Shown here: positions 34,300 through 46,756 of the stretch, piece after piece
How the letters are laid out: every line of letters begins with the position of its first letter
Position numbering within the stretch: the stretch's first letter is position 1
Assembly: GCA_026413225.1 (NCBI GenBank)
Contig: CM048555.1
Coordinates: 81,847,785 to 81,911,784 of the forward strand
Length of the DNA: 64,000 nucleotides
Direction: 5' to 3'
DNA from: Otis tarda
Taxonomy: Eukaryota > Chordata > Aves > Otidiformes > Otididae
Position numbers and translations under genes: made by a program
The notes under the pieces: model-generated
The model's database searches: none
Told to the model about the DNA's origin: nothing
What the model saw: only the letters and a program-made list of their open reading frames with translations

Positions 34300-34540
34300 T
34301 AAATTGCCTTAGAGAGATGAGATGAGGAAAAACATCTTGTAACTGTAAGAAAGTTCAAAAAACTGGGACATTGGCTTGAGATAACATGGACTTCCCTTCT
34401 CAGGAGATCCTTTAGAGTTGGTAGATACCCATTTATCAGAAATGGATTTGGGAGAACCTTGGATGGAGCAAGCTGGGAGCTGAGGAAAGATGGGAGAGGA
34501 ATGGCTGCATGACCTCTGGAGGCCACCAACAGCCCTCTGC
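34300..34540 (+). mobile_element. Ancient CR1 LINE 3' region, sense
   Basis: It follows the old CR1 sense consensus: agatgaggaaaaacatcttg, taactgtaagaaagttcaaa, gggacattggcttgagataa, agatacccatttatcagaaa, tggatttgggagaacctt, atggctgcatgacctctgga and ggccacc. The counterpart blocks are aaaaactttttgtaactgt, aacatctgtcaggaatgg, gaacctgatcctgc and gatgacctctcgaggtcc. Diverged, with small indels and no intact tail. Confidence 0.7.
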
Positions 34541-37500
34541 ACTAGGACTCTCCAGTCTTCTCTCATCCAACTTCTTCTTACGCCGTTCTCTAACTTTGCC
34601 CTCGCCATGATGAACAGCTAGCGAGATGAGGTGGTGTGGTTGGAGTCATATACTTAACTTCCAGACTCCTTGTAAGGAAGAAGTCACACAGCTCAAAGCC
34701 TTTATTGCTCCCTACTAATGATGACAATGATGCCTGAGCTTTTGGGAACCTGGCAACAGAAAACAGAGGTAGTAGGGAAGGCAGTAGCTTCATGCAGTTT
34801 TGGGGCAGGGGCTCAAGTCAGCAGGTAGGTTTATAAAGGCCTGAAAGATTGAACAGGGTCCTGTCTTACGCTGAGAGCATCCAGAAGAAGAAGATCTTCA
34901 GCAGGGAGGTAGGTAGACATCTGCAATCCTGGTACAGAAAGGGTGACAGAAAGGGTAACTGAGAATTAGGAAGTGGGATAAGGAGACTCTGTCCCAGGTC
35001 GGTGAATCTACCTTGGTTTTTTTTTGCAAGATCCTGCATCACACAAGTCATGTATAAATAACATAGTTGCTTGCCCTGCACTCTGTCCCAAGACGGAGGT
35101 TTTCCAGGATCTCACTTCACTAGCACTTTAACCGTCTGATTTCCAGCCTGACTTCTATCTGTGGCCGGTTTCCCATCCCTTTGTTCCTGTGCCAGCACTG
35201 GCCTTTAGCTTTAATAGCTGTCTCCTCACTTCGATCTATTACTCCCAGATGTATTTCTTGTCGCCGGTTAGATCCCTTCTCAGCTTTTATTTGCTCAGCT
35301 AACCAGGCCAAGCATCTCTAGAGCCCTCTCCTCACACCAGCTCTCTGCTCCCTGATTACCTGAGCAGCCTTTTTCTGCACCAGCTTCAGTTACCTTGCTG
35401 TAGACCTTGGGAATGAAACTATGATCTTGACTTTCTCTCTGAATTGGGCTGTATCTTTCCTCTGACCACAGTGAGAGCAGCTGGGTGCTCATCACGTCTC
35501 AAAAAAGACGTTGCAGAAGTCCTAAACACCAACAAAGGCCATCAATCGACAGTGAGGTTGCAAAGCCTGTCCTCTTGACAGTGACTCCCATTTAAACGAG
35601 GTCTTCAAGTGCTGCAATCTTAAGAGGTGAGTTACGTGATAACACAGACTTGCACATTGTAATTAATCAGGAGCCACTTGTTAAGGGAAAATTCAACTCA
35701 TCTAACTGTATCCATCCAAAAGTTAGTCATATTGTATAAACTGGTCATCTGCTGCCCTGAAATGCCACCAGAAAGGCTGGTATCTCCAAAGAGCAGGCCA
35801 ACAAGCTGGTTTTCAATAATATTTTAGCATAGGAGTAACTGCACCCCAAAGAGACAGTCTTCTCTCATTGCCTTTCACAGAAGCCTGGTTGACCAGATCC
35901 AACCAGACACTTAATTCTCCAGGGAGCTAACAAGCCTTGAGATAAACTCTGGCTTAAATCAGGATGGAGAGCTGGAGCCCTAAATTGGCATTAAACATAG
36001 CTGACTGCTGTTGAGTAAAACTCCACTGAAAACCCAGCCGAAGCAGCCAGCTGCAGATGGATGCGAGTAGCAACTCGGAAGTTCAAAAAGGTTTCATTTT
36101 TTTCTGAGTTTGTTTTATAAGATCAAAACAAGACCAAGTAAAGTAAACAATAAGTGAAAGATTTTAACAGCATGTACTACATGCCCTGGGATAACGAAAC
36201 TTAAGTTTGTGTTCGACTCAGTACAACTGGGTCGTGGTCTACATCTAAGATTCTTTAGAGATATTGTAGTTAAAAATAATGCACAAAGACATGACAGAAA
36301 TATGGACAAAGTTCTCCTGTATCTTGTGATCTCTAGCTTCTAAATGACATAGCAGTTATTTTATTATTAATTTATATACTCTGCTTTTCCGTAAAAGACA
36401 ATGGCCACAGAGAAAACCCAAGAACAATGATGAGTACCTCATAAAATCTTGAGAGAAGATGAGATTGTGCTGTTCTGCTTCCAGAGATTAGAGGGGAAGG
36501 GAATTCTCTGGCATTGACTTCATGCCAAGTAGTTCAGGACCTTTTTATCCACCTCATTGGATTATCCACAGGAAGTCTTCTGACTCATTAACTCCATTGA
36601 GAAGGTCAAATAGGATTTTCAGCAACCCTAACCTCCCCTCAGCAAGTGGTTATGGGCTGCAGAGATTGCCTTGATCTCTGTCCCAGTGCAGCCATCTCTG
36701 AAAAGACATTGTGGTAAACTTTCTGGTTTTACTTTGTGAGCGGTTAGCACAAAGCGGTCACTGCATGTGAGGACATAGAGGCCTGTGGATTTTCGTCCTT
36801 TTTCAGGGATGTTTTAGGACTGTGATGGCTTTCTCACTTTGAGCTCTGATTTGAATTTATCTAGCATCAGGACTGTCAGGAGCACAGGAAATATGACTAA
36901 GATGTAGTCATAAGTTTGTAAAGAAAGGTGGGTGAGGTCAGGTTAAGAGAAGCACCTCAAAGAGTGAGAGATCCTCTTGGATCTGAGTAGGTCTAACTGA
37001 TTTCCTTCATTTAATGAAAATTACTTATCTTGAAGATGTAAGCTTCTGATCATGTCTGTCTAAGATGGCATGACAGTACTTTTGTTAACTGCTGTGGATA
37101 TGAGGTCATAACCTACCAAAAAAAATGTAGATGGGAACCCAAGGTAACCTTGAGAATTGGGCTACAGCTGAGAAATTAGTCTGCTGAGGTGGGAATGTCT
37201 TTGAACAGTTGAGATCTGTAGAATCTTAGGACTTGGAGGAGGCTGCAGCAGGATCTACACAAAGAGAAGAGAAGGGCACTGGGAAGGGAGCCCTTACCCA
37301 TTTGAAGGCCGCTAGACTGTGGACCAATGAGGAAATGTCATTGACCCGATGGCTGCACGTGCAGCTTGGCTGCTGCGTTGACTGGTCACAGCACTTTTCT
37401 TCTAGGTGATTTGGTACTTCTGATCGAGTCGAGTGTGGGTTCAGTCCTGTGTCTGGGTCTTTGGGCAAGCTTCCTACGGAATATGGCTGTGCATGAAGAG

Positions 37501-38358
37501 GTTTTATGGGAGCCCTGACTGTCCCTGCCCTGTGCTGTGCAATGGGATATGACTGAATGTTGACTGGGAGATGCTGGCCCAAACCCAGCAGACAAAACTC
37601 CACAATGTGGCTCACTGCTGGCCGTTACATCAGCCAGCACCCAGCCCCTATTTTTTTATGAGTGTGGCTGTAGCCCATGTGTAGGAGGGGGCCAGACAGA
37701 CACACATCCTCTCCCCGACACATTTCTAAACATCTAAACGAACAGAGTGCGAGCATTTTGACTCGGTAACATCTTAGGCAGCTGTGGTTTGTTACTTACT
37801 TCTGCACTGTCTGGTTTGCGTTCGCACCTTGGGAATTAGTGCCTATTTGCTGGTTCAGATCAGGCTGGGGAGCCTGAGGTCTGCTATCACTTATTCAAAT
37901 GTTTTGCTATCGGATTCCTGCTAACCTTAAAAAAAACATGGGAATGGGGTATGGGTTTTAGGGTACTTCTGTGTTGTGGAAATCACCTTCTTAGAGCTGT
38001 ACTGCGGCTTCAGGGACAGCTCACAGGATGTCCTCTGAACAGAGATGACCCTAAAAGATGTTCGTTTAAAGGAGATTGGGAATTCCTTCCGCTCTGCATT
38101 CAGCTGGGTCTTTTATGAACCGTGTTTAGTAACAGCTTAAGCATAGAGAGAGTCTTTGCTAACCAAAGGAAAAAAAACTTTCCCCAGACCTACGGGGTAC
38201 GAGCACAGAAGCAGCAAATAAAAATATGGTGCCTTACCTTAGGAAAGAGGAGCAATCACCCTGGTATAGAAACACCCATCCAATTGCGGCGATGTGTTAG
38301 AAGGGACGTAAGAAAGCGAGTGAGCGTGCTAAAAACACTATGAAGGCAATTTAATTTT

Positions 38359-38375
38359 AAAAAAAAAAAAAAAAA
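38359..38375 (+). repeat. Poly(A) tract, 17 bp
   Basis: Uninterrupted A run after TTAATTTT and followed by CCAAAAAAACCC. A simple repeat. Confidence 0.9.
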
Positions 38376-38953
38376 CCAAAAAAACCCAACCCTTCAAAGG
38401 CAGAGACACAGACACTTTGTATTCTGCGTATCAAAAGGATGGTGGAGAGGGATGTTGCACAAGAAACATTATGTGAGGAAAATATGGGCATGAAAATATT
38501 GTGTAACCTGGAGGGAAAAGGTAGGAGGAAAAGGAAAACATGCCAGCTAAGCTAGCAAAACTGGGACGAGAAGTGAGAGTGGTTTCTGTGGGAGCACTCT
38601 TCCACAGGACAGAGATGGAGTCTCTCTCTCAACGCCATCCCTGTCCTGCTCGTTGGATTTGGATGTCATTTAGCAGGAGATATCTGTGCAGTGGTTATAA
38701 AGATTGATGCAGGTGTATTGGTGTGAAACTGACAGTTTCTGAAAAGAAATATCAATCCAAGTGATGAAATTGATCTTTTAAAATTTATTTCTAAGACTTT
38801 TGGTCCGTACGTAGCACTGGGTGGGTACCAAGCGCTGAGTTGCAGAGGTGCTTGAAACTCAGGCAAAATTATCCAGAGCCCAAAGGAGTCAGACGTGCTT
38901 GTTTCTGGGAGAAGAGATACTGGAAGCAGGAAAAGGTGTATTTAATTGTACTT

Positions 38954-39002
38954 ATTGACTAATAATCACTATTGATTAATGACTAATTGACTAATGATCA
39001 CT
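38954..39002 (+). repeat. Three-copy ATTGAYTAAT array
   Basis: ATTGACTAAT at 38954, ATTGATTAAT at 38971 and ATTGACTAAT at 38986, spaced 17 and 15 bases. The first and last copies extend to a 17-base direct repeat (attgactaat-A/G-atcact) with one mismatch. Each copy holds a TAAT homeodomain core. It may be a local duplication or a homotypic binding-site cluster. Confidence 0.6.
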
Positions 39003-39527
39003 GCCCCTTTTCTCCTATTCAGGGATATATTTGTCACTTTTTATAGGATTAGGCTGTGGTTCTGACTCTCCCTGTACACCACCAAAATGCAAAGCTGGAG
39101 GATTTGAACAACGCAGGGGTTGCAGGAAAACCATGGATGGAAACGTGGCCCAGAGCATCGCTGCAAAAAATGGGGCTGAAGATGCAAGAGCTGCCTTGTT
39201 GGGTGAGCGCAGCCATCCCTCCAACACAGTCCCCCGTCCCTGGCCAAGAAGCAGGGTCTAGGAAGGGTTCAGGCAAAGGTCTGACCATGCCTCAGGGACT
39301 TTGCAGAGGGCTGCAGCAAACTGAAGGTGGTTTGCCCAGAAGAAAGGGACTGCATGGCGGGCACGAAAGGGGCTGCGTGGTGGGCACATCTTCACAGGTG
39401 GCTGGCACACCATAAATCTGCAGAAATTCAGTAGTACGTTATGCACAGACTTGAAAAAACCCGAGATCAAAATGCGCTCAGTGAAGGTCTGTGTCTAGCA
39501 GCATTTATCAGGACTCTGCTTTTACAG

Positions 39528-39545
39528 AAAAAAAAAAAAAAAAAA
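39528..39545 (+). repeat. Poly(A) tract, 18 bp
   Basis: Uninterrupted A18 after ctgcttttacag and followed by gagaaaaatc. No retroposed body precedes it. Confidence 0.9.
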
Positions 39546-39739
39546 GAGAAAAATCAATAAGAGCCTCTGTTGGTTTTTGCATAACAAATTGGGGAAATCT
39601 ATGGCTTGAGTTGGAAGAAAAGGACAAAACCTGCTGCAGATAGAGAGCTGATGTCAGCTGTCATCCTCCTTTAGAAAAGCGGGGGACAATGGCGCTGAAT
39701 TAGGACAAGCCTGAAAGACATCCTGGTACTGGGAGCTTG

Positions 39740-39900
39740 GGTGTCCCGCCTGAAAGGGCGGGAGGGCCGGCCATTATCCCCAAAGCCAGGTCTCCTTTGT
39801 CAACCCTGTCACCGCTCCTCCACCCGCACCGCTCGGCCCGGTATTGCTGGTGGCCGGGAAAACAAAACCCACTCCCGCCGCGTTGGGAGGAGAGCAAGGC
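39740..39900. promoter_or_regulatory. CpG-enriched patch
   Basis: About 13 CpGs in 160 bases, including the caccgctcggcccgg and cccgccgcgttggg strings. GC-rich, next to a pyrimidine-rich tract at 39986-40016 and an ATCAGATAAGG (GATA-type) word at 39957-39967. It may be a weak CpG island or an enhancer. Nothing identifies a transcript. Confidence 0.25.
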
Positions 39901-42039
39901 AAGAAAAGAAAGGAGAGGGAGGGCTGGGAGAGAGAGAAACTCATCTTGAATGCGCTATCAGATAAGGACTGTTGAAATAAGCCTCTTTTTTTTTCCCTTT
40001 TTTTTTTTTCTTTCCATAGCTCCCTCTGCAAGCAGCAGCAATGGAAGGAAATAGATAATTAAAGGGCCTTTTAAAATGGCCCCACTGTTGTCCCAGGGCT
40101 GAGAAGGTGCGCTGGCAGGACAAGCGAAATACCCGGCGAAGCAGACCTTTATCTCTTCCTAATGACTCGCAATGAAAAGGGTTGGGTTTTTTTATTTTTT
40201 CTCTCCAGGCCCTGGGCTCAGCCTCCTACCCTGGGAAGATTTCATTCTCAAGGCCGGGAGAATAAGTCCTCTTGTCCACTTGCGGGCTGCGGATAAATGG
40301 ACGGCACTGTTGCGACTGGGTTTTGTGCCTCCGCCGCCCCAAATGCCCTGGGCTGCTAATGAAAGGGGAGAAGTTGGAGGAATTGATCTCAGACATGAAA
40401 GTTTCCTCCTTTTACCCATCCCTCCCCCCTCATGCAAAGGTTTCTCTCTGGTTTTGTTCCTGTGGGATACAAAGGGGCCCCAATCTCTCACCCTTTCTGC
40501 CTTTGCTCCCTCTTGCTGCGGGCTGACCCCCCAAATCCCATCCGGCCTTGGCGTAGGGGAAGCGGGGTGAACCCGCCTGACATCAGTACAGGTTTGTGCC
40601 TCATTGCTCGGCTCAGGTCGTCGGAAACATTTCTGCCTCCGTCATTGGTTCCCTCCTGCGCTCTAGGCAAATCCTTTCCCCCGACACCCCATGCCTCAGT
40701 TTCCCCATTTGTAGAAGAGATGATGACCTCTCTCCTGAGCATCAAGGGTGATTTGATCCACGAGGACAGAGACAAGGAGGAAAATCTTCCTTTTCAGCAA
40801 GCAGAGAGCAGAGGCTTGGGAAGGAGATGAGCTATTCCCACCAGCTGCTACGTGGCCATAGCTCTGTCTCCAACCGTACCCCATGAAGGAGATGCCACCG
40901 GTACTACAGCGTGGTGCTCAGTGCCATCTCCACGGTGCAAAGCTCCACACAGTTATAAGAAGATGGGTTTTATCTGCAAAACTTTAAATGTACAGCCTGA
41001 ATGAAACAACAAAGTGTCCAGAATCATCCAATTATTTATAAAAGCACAATTTTTTTTTTTTGTCTCCCTATTCACCAGGGCAGAGTTTCTTACTCTTGTT
41101 TTTTAATATTGCTTGCTCATTTTATTACACGTCTGTGTAACTTTTTGAGGAGGACTAGCAGTCAGATTGTCCTGCATGGCACTGCTACCTGACGGCCAGG
41201 GGAAGAAGAGATGCTAGATAAATAAAGTTGTTTTCTTGCTGTCCAAGAACATTTTATCATGTTATAAATTTTCCTGCTACTGCTGTGGTACTTACTAGTA
41301 GTTTACTTCAGCCTAGACACTGGTTAGAGCCCATTCCAGCTTCGTGGAAAAGTGAGAGAACTGTTTGCAATCTTTTCTGCCAGCTCTTCCCTGGTGCTCT
41401 GCCACAGCCTGGCCACCACAGGTTAAGCATCGCTGCGCCAGACTTTGCTCGCTAGGCTCGAGGTGGACATCGCCCCAAAGTCCGTGCCGTCCGCCAGCAC
41501 CGATACCTCGCCCCCAGAGTTGTGCCAGGCGAATGACAGCCTCTGTTCCCACTCATCCCACTTTTCCCTCTATATTTTTGAAACTTCCCCCAGTTTGTGC
41601 CTCGTATATGAGGCACACAACTACTCTTCCAGCTTCTAATGCACTTTTTCTCCCAGAAAACTGCATCAGGGGAATTATTAGAGACCCTGTTTCTGTTCCT
41701 CAGCATCCCTCCTTGCCCCAAGGTCAAGGATGCCAGCAAGGCCAGCACCGTGCACAAGTGCACCCACGTCTTGCTGACCAAAGGGAAGCCGCTCCCTTGC
41801 ACGTGAAGAGGCTGGGGCAGGCAGCAGGGAGGAGAAGAGGCAGAGGCTGGGAAGAAAACTGGATCTTGCCGAAAGTTTGAGGCAGAGAAAGGAAAGGATG
41901 GAGGGAATAAAAAGGCAGTGTTGCCTGAGACTCTAATTAATGTGAAAACACAGTTCGCTTGGGCTAAGACAGATCTTTTCACTGAGCGGAGACAGTTTTT
42001 ATCTGCCCTTTGCAGCCCTGGCTATTCTTCCCCTTGGCA

Positions 42040-42110
42040 TCTGGTTACCTGTTCACACACGGGTGCACACGCGCTCGCACGGCCCTGGACGGCGCACGCG
42101 GAGTCAAGCC
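42040..42110. promoter_or_regulatory. Short CpG-dense cluster
   Basis: About ten CpGs in 70 bases, in alternating CA/CG context (acacacgggtgcacacgcgc, then gacggcgcacgcgg). It is directly followed by the TTAATTACCC-bearing block at 42115-42245. It is too short for a classical CpG island, but the local contrast with the flanks is sharp. Confidence 0.25.
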
Positions 42111-42114
42111 GGCT

Positions 42115-42245
42115 GCAGGCAGCTATGGGTTTGTGTCGGTGTTAATTACCCAGCTCACAACGTTCAACAGTTTCCTGGGTGCCTTCGGAAGCCCCTGCAC
42201 AGCGGTGGTTAATGTGCTAAAGCGCCGTCTGAAAACGGGAAGGGA
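42115..42245. promoter_or_regulatory. Candidate conserved non-coding element
   Basis: Unique sequence containing GTGTTAATTACCCAGC (a TAATTA paired-type homeodomain core) and AACGTTCAACAG, with no repeat signature or coding frame of note. Its placement beside a CpG-dense cluster is what makes it stand out. No conservation data are available from the sequence alone. Confidence 0.2.
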
Positions 42246-43652
42246 GAGAGACACGGTAGTTTGGATTTGACACTCTTGCTTTTGTACTTGGTGCCAGGAC
42301 AGAACGAGAGAGTTGGAAATCATCTTCTGAACGAAGGAAGAGGTAATTTCCAGGTTCATTTTGTGGTGATGGTGGGATTCAGTTGCCCGAGCAGAGATTT
42401 TACACACGAAGGGTACGGATCTCCTGCACATCGTGTATGTTGGTCTTGTGCAGATCTGCCAGATCACCCAGAGCATCTGAAACAACACGAGACACCTTCT
42501 CTTAGGCTTTTGCATTCAAGGATATGTCTCTATGAGGAGACGAGTCATAGCCTCAGATTTCCTGGAGGCTGGTTCGGGATGGTTTCTTCCCAATTACTGG
42601 TGGGTCCCTTGTGCCTCCTGGGTCACGAGCCTTGTGGTGGGCTCCAGGCTGCAGCTGTACAACTATTGCCAGACCTGGGTATAAAATAAAAACTCCTTCA
42701 AAATCTGATAGCCCTTATCTATTTCTCATGGAGCACAGCTGCAAAACAGATATCTGTTTTACGGATTACCGTTTTCCTTTTGCTAACCTCCCCATGTTCA
42801 GCTCAAATTAAGTTACTTGTGTCTCTCTTCTCCTTGCATGACAATCCTTTTGCCGTGCCTCCCTTTCCTAATGCACATTCTACCATGCAAGGACCAGCCA
42901 TGTTCTTTCTCTGCACCGTTTCTACTTAAACTCAGAGCAGTTTTTTTGTCTTTGAAGTTTACTGCTCCTGTTTCACGCTGGGAAGAGGGTGCACCTCGGG
43001 ATGCACCTGCAAGCTCCTCAGTGTCCATCCAGTTGTTCCAGCTGTTTAGCAGAAGGAGTCTGCTCTACCTTCAAACCTACTCTCACCTACATGGGTGACA
43101 TGTGGGAAAGACACATTGCCTTGCAGAAGGTCTGGGGTCTTCTGGAGAAAGCAACAAGCCCAAACTGGTGTATCCAGTAGTTCTTCTGAGCCTGGACCAC
43201 TGTGGGATGCAGGGTACACCACTCCATCCCATTTCATCTCTGCCCACACCATCTGCTCTGTTTATTCGTCTTTCTTTAATCCCAGCTGCAGGTCCTGATT
43301 CACACTGAGATGCTGACCGTGGTGGAAGACTCAGACTTACCATTAAACCAGGTGGTCACTGAAATGCCTTATATGCTCTGTGCATAGTGAGCAGGAGAGA
43401 AAAACACTGTATGGGGGAACCTTCGTGCGGTACGAAGAACTCACCCAGACACCCAAAATCTGCAGGTTGACTGCATGCCTCTCTGTACTTTTTTTTGGAG
43501 CGCATCAAATGCAATAGTCACGACAGCACACAAGTTGTCTTCTGCAGGGCTAGAAAAGGTCAGGAAAATTTTAGTGAAATGTTCTTTTCAGTCTCATTTT
43601 TACTGCAATCAGAATGGCTAAAAAATACAGTGGGATGACATCCACACCATTT

Positions 43653-43670
43653 TTATTTAGATCTAAATAA
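43653..43670. repeat. 18-bp perfect palindrome
   Basis: TTATTTAGATCTAAATAA reads identically on both strands. It is AT-rich and may be chance. Confidence 0.9.
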
Positions 43671-43752
43671 TTGAAGCACATGGATAAAAGTTCTGTGTTT
43701 TATTTTCTTTCATGTGGAATTTACTCTTCCTTCCAAACACAAAAAAAATTAT

Positions 43753-43786
43753 ACGTGTGCGCTCGCGCATGTGTCTGTGTGTCTGA
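43753..43786 (+). repeat. Alternating purine-pyrimidine tract
   Basis: An acgtgtgcgctcgcgcatgt-type stretch followed by gtctgtgtgtctg. It is mostly alternating purine-pyrimidine and so prone to Z-DNA; the repeat itself is short and imperfect. Confidence 0.6.
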
Positions 43787-45165
43787 ATACGCAACAGTCA
43801 TATTTATATTCTGTGTTTTAGTTATTAAAAACAAAGTTTCAGTCAAAACAAAACATGTGCTGGACCAGCCAGTAATTGTTATTTATTTAGCCAGATGTCA
43901 CCTCTTGGCGAGTGACTCTGCGCTTCGGGTTTTAGTCATAAAAAATAATACATTAAAACTGTGGAATGTTCCCCGAAGTGGAAACTCAGGATAGACGGAC
44001 ATTGCTGGGGAAGGGAGGCCAGGGAGGCTGCTTGTCCCTCTCTGTCCACACATTATTTCAGACACTTTTGAGTGTAAAAACCATAGAAAATATGAAACTG
44101 TGCTGGGGGGACTGAGAGGAGAGTAAGGTCCAGATGCTCCGTGAGGTGGATGTGGCCAACCACGTCTTTAGTGGGGACCAGACCTCAGCAGCACGCGTGT
44201 TCCTGGCCCCCTCTTATCTTCCTTTGTCCTCACACCTTGAATTCCTGCCCAAGTCTGTTTGTGGATATACAATCCACTTGAACTTCTACATCAAAAGACA
44301 AGTAATTCTTTTGGCTAATAGAAGGCAGAGAGGGAAAGTGGCTTCTCCCTTCTTTGCCCACCCCAAGGACCCCTCAGTCATCTTTGGGGTAAGCCCAAGG
44401 GAGCCAGCTCTATGATTTTGGGGTTTTGGGGCCACACTCAGCAGCAGATCAGTCCAACTTATCTCCTTGACCGTGACAAGCTTTGCAAATTATTTTGTCG
44501 ATGATGGCAACTGGTTTCAGGTTCGATGACATGAGGAGGGGGGTTGGGGGCAAAGTAGAGATGCACAGGCTCGGATTGACATGCCATGCGGGGAGGAAGC
44601 TTCTCCCCAAGGATTGCAAGATTGCTTCTCTACCATATGCCCGGCCATCAAAAGCCACCTCGCAGAATGTGTTGGGATTCACAGTCATCCGTGCAAGGAA
44701 GAATATGCAAATTCACTACTGAGCTGCATCTTTGAGTGAGGAGATGCATGCTACAAAACATGCTGTCTTCAGTCAAGGGTTGCACACACTGCTGGGCAAG
44801 GGTGGAAAATGGTGACTGTGCAGGTCCCCCTTAAATCTGAGAGTCCCTTAGAGCTGAGAAAGGCAAAAACAGCACGGGGATGTTCAGGACCAGAGGTCAG
44901 CTCCGTCTGCGAAGGTCGGATGGGATTGGTCTTTTTCCATCCCAACTGTTTTTCGACTCAAACCTGATTATTTGGTTAAACCAAAGCTTCATACAATGTT
45001 CCTGCTTTATTTAGCAAATTGGTATTTCAGTGGGGAAAAAAAAATCACAGGGCTAAAATAACATTGTTTCAGCTAAAACTTCTGTAAAACTGAGGAAACC
45101 TTGATTTGAGGCAGTTGTTTTTGATGATTTATTGAGAGTCTGAAATCACGTGCAGATCTTATTTA

Positions 45166-45235
45166 ACCAAAAGAAAAAAAAAATCTTAAAAATCTACTTA
45201 TTTTTGACCAAAGGAAAAAAAAAAATCTTAAAAAT
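45166..45235 (+). repeat. Two-copy near-tandem duplication, about 41-bp period
   Basis: The segments at 45166-45193 and 45207-45235 share accaaa, an A run, then atcttaaaaat, with one or two differences. A local duplication. Confidence 0.85.
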
Positions 45236-45932
45236 GCTGAAATTACCCTTCATGTATACTATATTTCTCACTCTAGTGTTCCTTCATAGAGATAAAGAAA
45301 AATACATGTTTTAAACCCTTGGTGCCTCAGACTCCATCACAGTGCTAAGGAAGGTCTTTTCTCCCCATTCTTATTTGTAATGCTGCCTTCAAGGACACCT
45401 CTTCCAGCCCATTACCTGCCTGGCCTGAAAATCATAGTCTGAACCTCATGATCTGCCTGAACCTGAAATTTCTATTTTCATCTGAGAACTCTCCACCTGT
45501 CAGGCCCTGCCTGTTACAAGACGCATCAAAATCCTCACTAAGGATCTACGTTTCTGTTGGAGGATGTACCCTAAAACACCCAAATCCTCATAAATATTCT
45601 AACTCCCAGGAAAGCCTTGGTGGGATTCCCAGGTTAAGGTCTCAGCAGTTTCTGGTGAGGCTTCAGAGGGAAGATAAGATGCTCTAACAGTTAAAAAAAT
45701 TGCAGTTTGGTCACATCTGTGCTCTTACAGGAGCTCTGATGCTCGCTAAACTCTCAGAAAACTGGTGACCTTTCTTTTTGAGTTTAGTTCCCTGCCACTT
45801 AAATGAGGCAAAACAGAGGTTCAAAGAGTGCCAGAGTCAGTGCAAGGGAAGGAGCAGGACCATGTGGCAAGGTCAGCTTCAACAGCTTCAACAGCTGTCA
45901 GCATCTTATGAAACCCTTCAACAGGGCCTGTT

Positions 45933-46207
45933 GCAACAGGATGAGGGCTGGTGGTTTTAAAACAGAGGGAAGTAGATTCAGATCAGATATTAGGAAGTTT
46001 TTTACACTGAGGATGGTGGGGCACTGTCCCAGGTTGCCCAGAGAGGTGGTGGATGCCCCATCCCTGGAAACATTCCAGGCCAGGTTGGCCGGGGCTCTGA
46101 GCAACCTGGTCTGGTTGGAGATGTCCCTGCTCCTTGCAGGGGGGTTGGACTAGATGACCTTTACAGGTCCCTTCCAACCCAAACCATCCTGTGATTCTAT
46201 GATTCTA
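45933..46207 (+). mobile_element. CR1 LINE 3' region, avian subfamily
   Basis: This is the longest well-preserved CR1 here. In sense order it shows gcaacaggatgagggctggt, ggttttaaaacagaggga, agtagattcagatcagatat, taggaagttttttacactga, the agaggtggtggatgcccc block, gccggggctctgagcaacct, ggttggactagatgaccttt, cccttccaacccaaaccatc and a two-unit tail ctatgattct. It belongs to the same subfamily as the copies at 8757 and 54828. It is 5'-truncated with no open reverse transcriptase. Confidence 0.9.
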
Positions 46208-46209
46208 AA

Positions 46210-46755
46210 ACCTTCCCCTCGCAGTGTGTCCCACACCTACATGGGCTTTCACACGTATCCAAACCAGAGAAATCCTCCCACTCACTTCATACCTGCAAAG
46301 CCTGTAGTTAGAGTACAAAGAGTTTGACTCTCCACCACCGGAATACCCAACCATTGACCTTTAAGACATGCCAGACCGGACTTTCACAGCAAAAGCTCCT
46401 CTTTAAGCTGTTTCACTTTGAATAAAGTATTTCAGTGTTCCTTGCTGGAAGGATGGGGAGCCAGACATACGGGACTTGCGCTGTCGCACTGAGTGGGAGA
46501 CTGAATCCTGAGCTAGGACATCTGTTCTGCTGCAAATTACATTAGTCTGCTACCGTGGCGTTAAAAAAAAAAAAAAAAAGCATCCAGAGGGAGGAGGGAG
46601 ACGACGTCTGCGAGAGGAGAGCTGGAGGTTGTACATGAACTTGGACAGGTCCCACGGAATTTCACCAGCCTATTAAGGAAGCATTTACATCAACCACAAG
46701 TTGCTTAATGTTTACTATGTTAAATCATCCAAATTCCATGGAACTCTTTGTTCTT
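46210..46755. other. Non-coding stretch, no gene seen
   Basis: Unique sequence with an A17 run at 46563-46579. Confidence 0.5.
46563..46579 (+). repeat. Poly(A) tract, 17 bp
   Basis: Uninterrupted A17 after gtggcgtt and followed by gcatccagaggg. A simple repeat. Confidence 0.9.
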
Positions 46756-46756
46756 A

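Larger units (their letters stand above)
34545..45925. other. Long unique stretch, no gene seen
   Basis: About 11.4 kb with no confirmed repeat family and no credible coding region. Contents of note: a possible very old CR1 trace near 35300-35450; the TAAT array at 38954-39002; A17 and A18 runs at 38359 and 39528; CpG-enriched patches at 39740-39900 and 42040-42110; a candidate regulatory block at 42115-42245; an 18-bp palindrome at 43653-43670; a short Z-DNA-prone tract at 43753-43786; and a near-repeat at 45166-45235. Confidence 0.45.

Noticed and set aside
35300-35450. A possible antisense old CR1 (words such as ctccctgattacctgagcag, tttttctgcaccagcttcag)
   Set aside because: Similarity to the CR1 antisense block is suggestive, but too few words line up in order to support a feature call.
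41452-41982. A 176-codon minus-strand frame and a 171-codon + strand frame over the same DNA (41365-41880)
   Set aside because: Both strands stay open because the DNA is GC-rich and stop-poor. Neither has a domain, and there is no adjoining exon signal.
44420-44440. GGGGTTTTGGGG string resembling a telomere or G-quadruplex motif
   Set aside because: Only two or three G runs are present, not a repeat array, so neither a telomeric tract nor a complete quadruplex motif is supported.
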